Part shown: one piece after another, positions 58,458 to 64,000 of the stretch
Position numbering within the stretch: position 1 is the stretch's first letter
Layout of the letters: every line of letters starts with the position of its first letter
Origin: Shewanella glacialimarina
GTDB taxonomy: Bacteria > Pseudomonadota > Gammaproteobacteria > Enterobacterales > Shewanellaceae
DNA: 64,000 nucleotides
Assembly (NCBI RefSeq): GCF_020511155.1
Contig: NZ_CP041216.1
Coordinates: forward strand, 930,001-994,000
Direction of reading: 5' to 3'
Made by a program: the position numbers and the translations under genes
Notes under the pieces: model-generated
Seen by the model: only the letters and a program-made list of their open reading frames with translations
Told to the model about the DNA's origin: nothing
Databases searched by the model: none

Positions 58458-59489
58458 CTAGCTTAATTCTATATGGGCTAAACGATTGTGTGCCCGCGGA
58501 TCAAAAAGAATACACAAATGGCTCATACCCACCCAATCTTCAATACCATGCTGTTTAAGGTTGAGCTCTAATATCGATGCCAAACCCAACATATGTTCAA
58601 TATGGTGAAGCTCTAAACGCGTTAATGCAGCTTGATAAAGGGGTTTTCGTTTATCCCAAATTCGATATTTACCCCACAATTGACTGAGTTGCTCACCCTG
58701 TAATTGGGCTAGTTTCAAATTAAGTAATAGGGTTATTTCTTTAAAAATTGCCCACATTAAAATAGGCATGGCTGTACCTTCACCTTGCAGCTGTGCCAAC
58801 ATATGCTGAGCTTGCTTTTGATGATTACTCAAAATAGCGTCGGTAAGCTGGAACACACTGAAGCGTGATTGGTCTTCAAAATAGTCAGTCAGTTGCTCTG
58901 GGGTAATGTTGTCATTTGGGCTGACCAGTTGCAAAATTTGCATCGCTTGTTCGGCGGCGAGTAAATTACCTTCAAACAAATTAAACATCATTGCTTTGGC
59001 GTCATGATGTATGGTTAATTTATGCTGCTGGATGCGATTGTCTAACCAGCGCTCAAACTGTTTACCTTCAGGGGTGGCACAAGGAATATATAATCCCTGG
59101 CTATCAAGTGATTTAAACCACTTGCTGTTAGTTTGTTCAACGCCTGCTTTGGGACCTTGAATGATTAACAGGATATCTGGGTTTGGCTGCTGTAATAATA
59201 TTTGAAAAGCATTGGCACCGTCAGTACCTGGCTTACCATTAGGTAAATTTAGTTCGATAATCCTTCTACTGGCAAACAAGCTCATCGATTGCCATTCTTG
59301 AATTAACTCACCCCAGTTAAAACCTGTTTCTTGACTAAGCTGTACGCGCTCATCAAAGCCTTGTTTTTTGGCGGCGGCAATAATTTGTCTTTTACTGTCT
59401 TCAATCAACCATAAATCATCACCAAATAATAAACACACTTGGGGAAGTTTCTGCAGATGAGTTTTTAGCTGGTCTGGATAAACCCGCAT
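58458..59489 (-). CDS. holA: DNA polymerase III delta subunit
   Basis: Clamp-loader subunit that opens the beta clamp. 343 residues. It starts MRVYPDQLKTHLQ, and VCLLFGDDLWLIEDSKRQI is the typical first Rossmann-like element. ILLIIQGPK and the helical middle and C-terminal collar domain follow. No Walker A is expected in delta. It is directly abutted by lptE (stop and start adjacent) and followed by nadD, the conserved gene order of E. coli. Confidence 0.95.
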   Translation of the reverse strand: MRVYPDQLKTHLQKLPQVCLLFGDDLWLIEDSKRQIIAAAKKQGFDERVQLSQETGFNWGELIQEWQSMSLFASRRIIELNLPNGKPGTDGANAFQILLQQPNPDILLIIQGPKAGVEQTNSKWFKSLDSQGLYIPCATPEGKQFERWLDNRIQQHKLTIHHDAKAMMFNLFEGNLLAAEQAMQILQLVSPNDNITPEQLTDYFEDQSRFSVFQLTDAILSNHQKQAQHMLAQLQGEGTAMPILMWAIFKEITLLLNLKLAQLQGEQLSQLWGKYRIWDKRKPLYQAALTRLELHHIEHMLGLASILELNLKQHGIEDWVGMSHLCILFDPRAHNRLAHIELS

Positions 59490-59999
59490 TTATTCACTAC
59501 CGATAGATGCAAGTGTTTGAATAATGCTGTCGGCGGCTTGGGCACGCATCTCACGGGTTAATATTTCCATTTCGCGGCTTTTAGCTAAAGCTGTACGGGG
59601 ATCGTCCTGGTAGTCTCGTCGTATTTCAGCTTGGAATTCTGTTGGTTCTTGCTCTGGTAACATCACAGTATAGTTGACCAAGTAAATTAACTCATACTCA
59701 GCGACATTGCCCGTAGGGTAAAGAGAGAGGGTTGCACGCTCTAATGAATCACTGACAAGTCTTAGCGTAGGCGTATCTTTTGCTGCAGATACCAGCGTGA
59801 CACGGTTAATACGTAGCCTGTCGCCCACTAAGCGGGTTAGTTCACTGTATTGGTCACTACTGCTGAGGTGTAATTGTTGTAATTCAACCGGAATCGAGTA
59901 ACTGCGCTGTAATTTAAAGCCACAACCTGCGGTGGTAATTAGCACAAAAAAGAGTAACGCTAAGCCAATACGTTTTACCAACATAAGTGTTATCGACAT
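59490..59999 (-). CDS. lptE: LPS-assembly lipoprotein LptE
   Basis: Outer-membrane lipoprotein that plugs the LptD barrel for lipopolysaccharide insertion. 169 residues. The signal peptide ends with lipobox ITTAGC (Cys26 from this start). FKLQRSYSIPVELQQLHL follows as the usual N-terminal strand. The C-terminus has the conserved REMEILTREMRAQAADSII helix. An internal ATG (MLVKRIG) would give a shorter signal. Located between leuS and holA as in E. coli. Confidence 0.93.
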   Translation of the reverse strand: MSITLMLVKRIGLALLFFVLITTAGCGFKLQRSYSIPVELQQLHLSSSDQYSELTRLVGDRLRINRVTLVSAAKDTPTLRLVSDSLERATLSLYPTGNVAEYELIYLVNYTVMLPEQEPTEFQAEIRRDYQDDPRTALAKSREMEILTREMRAQAADSIIQTLASIGSE

Positions 60000-60140
60000 C
60001 CTTTAAATCCATGGCAACCATGGCGGTAATAATGAATGCCCACTCTATGCTGCTTAGCATAAAATGGGCAAGTTACTCATTAGTGTTCGGTAGACTTTAC
60101 CCTACCAGTTATTTGCCAGGTTTGGACTGGCAAAAACATA

Positions 60141-62732
60141 CTAGTTAGCAACAATATTAAGTAATTTACCCGGTACATAAATCACTTTACGGATAGTTAG
60201 TCCGTCAGAGTGTTTTTGTACATGCTCATCTTCCATTGCGAGTGCTTGAACTTGCTCTTGGCTAGCGTCAGCGGCAACGGTAATCTTTGCACGTAACTTA
60301 CCGTTAATTTGAACAATAATTAACTTACTGTCCTCAACCAACGCGCTCTCATCAACTTCTGGCCAGCGGCTATCTTCGATATCGCTGTTATTGCCAAGCT
60401 CTTTCCATAGATTAAAACTGATGTGCGGCACGATTGGGTACAATAAACGTGTGACTGCGGATAAAGCTTCAGCCATTAATGCGCGATCTTGAGCGGACTC
60501 TTGTGGCGCTTTTAATAGATGATTCATCAATTCCATAACGGCTGCAACAGCGGTATTGAACATTTGACGACGACCAATATCATCACTGACTTTAGCAATG
60601 GTTTTATGCAATTCACGGCGCAGTGCTTTTTGGCTGCCGCTCAGTGCTTTAACCTCTAACGCTTCTGTTGTCCCGGCTGCGATATGATCGCTGGCCAGTT
60701 TCCAAAAACGCTTGATAAAGCGGTGTGCCCCTTCTACGCCAGATTCTTGCCATTCGAGAGTCAATTCTGGAGGTGAAGCGAACATCATGAATAAACGGAC
60801 GGTATCAGCACCGTACTTTTCAACCATGACTTGCGGATCGATACCATTGTTTTTCGACTTCGACATTTTGCTCATGCCGGTGTAAACCAACTCGTTACCG
60901 TCTTTGTCGATAGCTTTGATGACGCGACCTTTGTCGTCTTTTTCAAGTTCAGCAACATCAAGCGGCGATACCCATACTCGGGCGCCTTTCTCGTTGTTGT
61001 AGTAGTAAGCGTCAGCTAATACCATACCTTGAGTCAGCAATTGCTTAGCTGGCTCATTCGAGTTAACCAAGCCCATATCGCGCAACAGCTTATGGAAAAA
61101 GCGGAAATACAATAGGTGCATACACGCATGCTCAATACCACCAATATATTGATCTACCGGCAGCCAGTAGTTGGCTTTGGCTGGGTCAAGCATTTGGTCT
61201 GCATGCGGGCTACAGTAGCGAGCATAATACCAAGATGACTCCATAAAAGTGTCAAAGGTATCGGTTTCACGCCAGGCAGTTTGACCATTAATGGTGGTTT
61301 CAGCCCAGGCTTTATCTGCTTTAATTGGACTTTGAATACCGTCCATCACCACATCTTCTGGCAGAATAACTGGCAGTTGATCTTCTGGTGTTGGCATAAC
61401 TGTGCCATCTTCTAATGTCATCATTGGGATAGGAGCACCCCAATAACGTTGGCGAGAAACACCCCAGTCACGTAAGCGGAAGTTAACTTGGAGTTTGCCT
61501 TTGCCTTCAGCGCTTAGCTTGGCGTGGATAGCTTCAAAAGCAGCTTTAAAATCTAAGCCGTCAAGTGCTGAGAAAGACGCGCCAGAATTAAACACGACAC
61601 CTTTTTCAGTGAAGGCTTCTTTACTGATATCAACGTCGCCATCAACAGGTTTAATAACCGCTTCAATAGCTAAACCAAACTTTTTAGCAAACTCATAATC
61701 ACGCTGGTCATGTGCAGGAACTGACATGACTGCGCCAGTGCCGTAGTTCATTAACACAAAGTTAGCGACCCAAATAGGCACAAGTTTGCCACTGATTGGG
61801 TGCACAGCATTTAAGCCTGTAGCCACACCTTTTTTCTCCATTGAAGCCATGGCAGCTTCAGTGGTATCAGCATTTTTACATTCTTCAATAAACTCTGCTA
61901 AAGCAGGATTATTCTCAGCGGCTTGAATCGCTAGAGGATGACCCGCAGCAATAGCCACATAAGTCACACCCATTACAGTATCTGGGCGAGTGGTATAAAT
62001 ATCGAAACTTTGCTGGCTATTCTCCACCTGGAAGGTCATTTCAATACCTTCACTGCGGCCAATCCAGTTACGTTGCATAGCCTTAACTTGCTCTGGCCAA
62101 CCATCAAGCGTATCGATATCGTTTAATAATTCTTCTGCGTAATCAGTGATTTTAATAAACCACTGTGGAATTTCTTTTTGCACTACTTCAGTGTCACAGC
62201 GCCAACAACAACCGTCTTGTACTTGCTCGTTTGCCAGTACGGTTTCGTCATTTGGACACCAGTTTACTGATGAGGTTTTTTTGTACACTAAACCTTTTTC
62301 ATACAGCTTAGTGAAAAACCATTGCTCCCAGCGATAGTACTCAGGGGTACATGTGGCAATTTCACGACTCCAGTCATAACCAAAACCCAGTAATTTAAGT
62401 TGGTTCTTCATGTACTCAATATTTTCATAAGTCCATGGGGCTGGAGAGGTTTTGTTATTGATCGCTGCGTTTTCTGCAGGCAGGCCAAAAGAATCCCAAC
62501 CAATAGGCTGCAGGACATTTTTTCCTTGTAAACGTTGATAACGAGCGACAACATCGCCTATGGTGTAGTTACGAACGTGTCCCATGTGAAGGCGGCCTGA
62601 CGGATAAGGGAACATAGAGAGGCAGTAAAACTTCTCTTTTGTCTCATCTTCAGTCACTTCGAAGGTTTTTTGGTCTTGCCAGTGCTTTTGCACTAAGGCT
62701 TCAATTTCTAAGGGATTATATTGTTCTTGCAT
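60141..62732 (-). CDS. leuS: leucyl-tRNA synthetase
   Basis: Class I aminoacyl-tRNA synthetase charging tRNA-Leu. 863 residues from ATG 62732 ([18 protein letters not shown]), which matches E. coli LeuS; the frame is open nine codons further. HIGH-type motif [16 protein letters not shown], zinc-type Cys pair CCWRCD, editing domain with [13 protein letters not shown], and KMSKSKNNG (KMSKS loop) are present. First gene of the leftward cluster; ybeL is divergent. Confidence 0.98.
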   Translation of the reverse strand: MQEQYNPLEIEALVQKHWQDQKTFEVTEDETKEKFYCLSMFPYPSGRLHMGHVRNYTIGDVVARYQRLQGKNVLQPIGWDSFGLPAENAAINNKTSPAPWTYENIEYMKNQLKLLGFGYDWSREIATCTPEYYRWEQWFFTKLYEKGLVYKKTSSVNWCPNDETVLANEQVQDGCCWRCDTEVVQKEIPQWFIKITDYAEELLNDIDTLDGWPEQVKAMQRNWIGRSEGIEMTFQVENSQQSFDIYTTRPDTVMGVTYVAIAAGHPLAIQAAENNPALAEFIEECKNADTTEAAMASMEKKGVATGLNAVHPISGKLVPIWVANFVLMNYGTGAVMSVPAHDQRDYEFAKKFGLAIEAVIKPVDGDVDISKEAFTEKGVVFNSGASFSALDGLDFKAAFEAIHAKLSAEGKGKLQVNFRLRDWGVSRQRYWGAPIPMMTLEDGTVMPTPEDQLPVILPEDVVMDGIQSPIKADKAWAETTINGQTAWRETDTFDTFMESSWYYARYCSPHADQMLDPAKANYWLPVDQYIGGIEHACMHLLYFRFFHKLLRDMGLVNSNEPAKQLLTQGMVLADAYYYNNEKGARVWVSPLDVAELEKDDKGRVIKAIDKDGNELVYTGMSKMSKSKNNGIDPQVMVEKYGADTVRLFMMFASPPELTLEWQESGVEGAHRFIKRFWKLASDHIAAGTTEALEVKALSGSQKALRRELHKTIAKVSDDIGRRQMFNTAVAAVMELMNHLLKAPQESAQDRALMAEALSAVTRLLYPIVPHISFNLWKELGNNSDIEDSRWPEVDESALVEDSKLIIVQINGKLRAKITVAADASQEQVQALAMEDEHVQKHSDGLTIRKVIYVPGKLLNIVAN

Positions 62733-62870
62733 CAATCTATTTCCGGCCATGCCGCCCATTGTTGGATTTGCGCGTAATCTATGAACTAACGCGCATTCGC
62801 CTGATGAATAACTACATAGAATAAACTAGAAGTGATGCTTTAAAAAGGTTCGTCTTAAGGAGTATTTAAT

Positions 62871-63371
62871 ATGAGTGGAAGAAGTACAGCATTATTGGCC
62901 TTATATCAGGCATTAATTGACCAAGTGAAACAGCAGTTTGAGCAAGATAACTCATTGACTGCTAAAAGTTTGTTTACATCTATTACTAAAGGGAAAAACT
63001 ATTTACAGCTCAAATCTACAGCCGATGAACAAGAGCTGGCTTTAGTAGAAGAATTTTTAAAGCGTGATATTGCCAGCTTTTTAAAAGGGGAAAATGCCGA
63101 CGATATTAGTTATAGCCCAACAGCAATTGCATTTGAAAATACTTTATGGCAATGGTTAAGTAGCATAACTGACAGAAGCCAGGTGCAATGGCACGAATTA
63201 CAGCAAGATTTTAAGCACCATGGTTGCTATAAATCTGGAGAAATTATTAATCAAGGCGTATTGACCTGTGACAACTGCAACCATCAAATGACAATCGACT
63301 TTCCTGGCGTGATACCAGATTGCCCTAACTGTGACCACGATACGTTCTCTCGAGAACCCTTGTCGCCTTAA
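62871..63371 (+). CDS. ybeL: zinc-ribbon protein YbeL (DUF1451)
   Basis: A 166-residue protein. About residues 1-115 are helical, and the C-terminal zinc ribbon has two Cys pairs, CDNCNH and CPNCDH, in the order expected of DUF1451. In E. coli ybeL is also divergent from leuS, which supports the name. The ribosome site AAGGAG lies before the ATG. Function unknown. Confidence 0.9.
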   Translation: MSGRSTALLALYQALIDQVKQQFEQDNSLTAKSLFTSITKGKNYLQLKSTADEQELALVEEFLKRDIASFLKGENADDISYSPTAIAFENTLWQWLSSITDRSQVQWHELQQDFKHHGCYKSGEIINQGVLTCDNCNHQMTIDFPGVIPDCPNCDHDTFSREPLSP

Positions 63372-63411
63372 GCGTTGATTGTTTAATGACAGTCGATTAT
63401 CGACTGTCGTT

Positions 63412-63702
63412 TTAAAAATCAACCCTATATTGACAGTTACTGGAGCTACTATTGCCGATCATTTCATCATATGCGGTTTGGATTTCTATGATGGCGTAAC
63501 GGATCCCTTGCAGTTTCAGCAGTTCTTCTGCTTCTTTAATTGAATTAAGGCTTAGCCATTTTCCATCTTTACTGCGTGCACTGCGAAAGTTGCCACTGCT
63601 ATCTTTAACACCTAACAGATAATGGTTAGAGTCAGCATAGCTGATGATGGTTGGTTGTAATGGTTGTAGTTTGATAGCATTTTTTATTTCTGAAAGTTGC
63701 AT
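63412..63702 (-). CDS. small hypothetical protein (possibly DUF6482)
   Basis: A 96-residue soluble protein with no signal or membrane helix. It begins MQLSEIKNAIKLQPLQPTII and has beta-strand SNHYLLGVKD, then a helix with EAEELLKLQGIRYAIIE and a short polar tail. The middle resembles the small DUF6482 proteins common in marine gammaproteobacteria, but I cannot confirm it. It is convergent with ybeL, 40 bases apart. Confidence 0.6.
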   Translation of the reverse strand: MQLSEIKNAIKLQPLQPTIISYADSNHYLLGVKDSSGNFRSARSKDGKWLSLNSIKEAEELLKLQGIRYAIIEIQTAYDEMIGNSSSSNCQYRVDF

Positions 63703-64000
63703 TTTTTATACCCCATAATGTTTCATAATTGTTAATTATACGCAGGGGCGAGTTTTTAGGTTCATTATTGTGAATAAAAAAACACCACTATATGGATGGG
63801 GAAATCTATAGAGTGAGTTTTTGTAATGTTAACCTGCAATATTTTCTTAAATTTTTAATAGCAATGTCTAACAGCAATCTTCAACAGGAATATTCAATAG
63901 TCATATTGTGTAACGTTATAGCTTTTTAGCAGCCGCTTAATTGTACAGAATATAAAGGGGGAGTATCAGCATTGGCGGCCTGAGTATAGCGGAAGTAACA
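63703..64000. other. intergenic region at window end
   Basis: About 300 AT-rich bases with no convincing reading frame. An imperfect hairpin lies near 63777-63823 (AAAAACACCACTATA with TATAGAGTGAGTTTTT). The next gene must begin beyond the window. Confidence 0.4.

Overview
The window looks like chromosome of a marine gammaproteobacterium of the genus Shewanella, most likely near the S. frigidimarina / S. livingstonensis group. The grounds are a complete TMAO-respiration locus in Shewanella layout (torF, torR, torT, torS, torDACE) with its exact TorR operators, a subclass B1 metallo-beta-lactamase of the kind described from those species, an AT-rich composition, multihaem cytochromes, and the enterobacterial-type order from lipA to leuS. 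No rRNA, tRNA, CRISPR array, prophage or intact insertion sequence was seen.

Left part (1-12.4 kb): mixed housekeeping and sensing genes. These are an M13 lipoprotein peptidase, an RsuA-family pseudouridine synthase, a very small triheme cytochrome, an HBM-type chemoreceptor, rpiA, an MscS channel paired with a P-loop ATPase whose Walker lysine is replaced, the PBP7-type endopeptidase pbpG, a two-cupin protein, and a membrane protein with a dead GGDEF domain.

B12 block (12.5-24.2 kb): metH (B12-dependent methionine synthase) reads left. A cobalamin nucleotide-loop and uptake operon reads right: cobC, a cobalamin riboswitch, a 36-codon ORF, btuD-like, btuC-like, cobT, cobS, cobU, cobQ, cobO. 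Most junctions overlap by 1-4 bases, so the genes are probably translationally coupled. The de novo corrin-ring genes are absent here, which fits salvage. A BtuF-like binding protein sits about 13 kb away at 32.9 kb.

Middle (24.2-36.3 kb): two paralogous GYF_2-like proteins, one with a 30-bp in-frame tandem repeat, then an RluA-family synthase with a long coiled coil, a VOC protein, the B1 metallo-beta-lactamase, an ABC1/UbiB kinase, an isochorismatase-like hydrolase, a DUF2235 protein, the btuF-like gene and two unrecognised genes.

TMAO block (36.3-48.1 kb): holD (psi subunit) and rimI flank the tor locus. TorT binds TMAO in the periplasm and TorS/TorR relay the signal. TorR operators (TTCATA-N4-TTCATA) lie before torF and torE, and a one-mismatch copy lies before torR. 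TorC carries electrons to the periplasmic molybdoenzyme TorA, and TorD matures TorA.

Right part (48.4-64 kb): a dense leftward envelope/lipoate/NAD/tRNA-charging cluster, leuS-lptE-holA-nadD-rsfS-rlmH-mrdA-rodA-mltB-rlpA-dacA-ybeD-lipB-lipA, with ybeL divergent from leuS.
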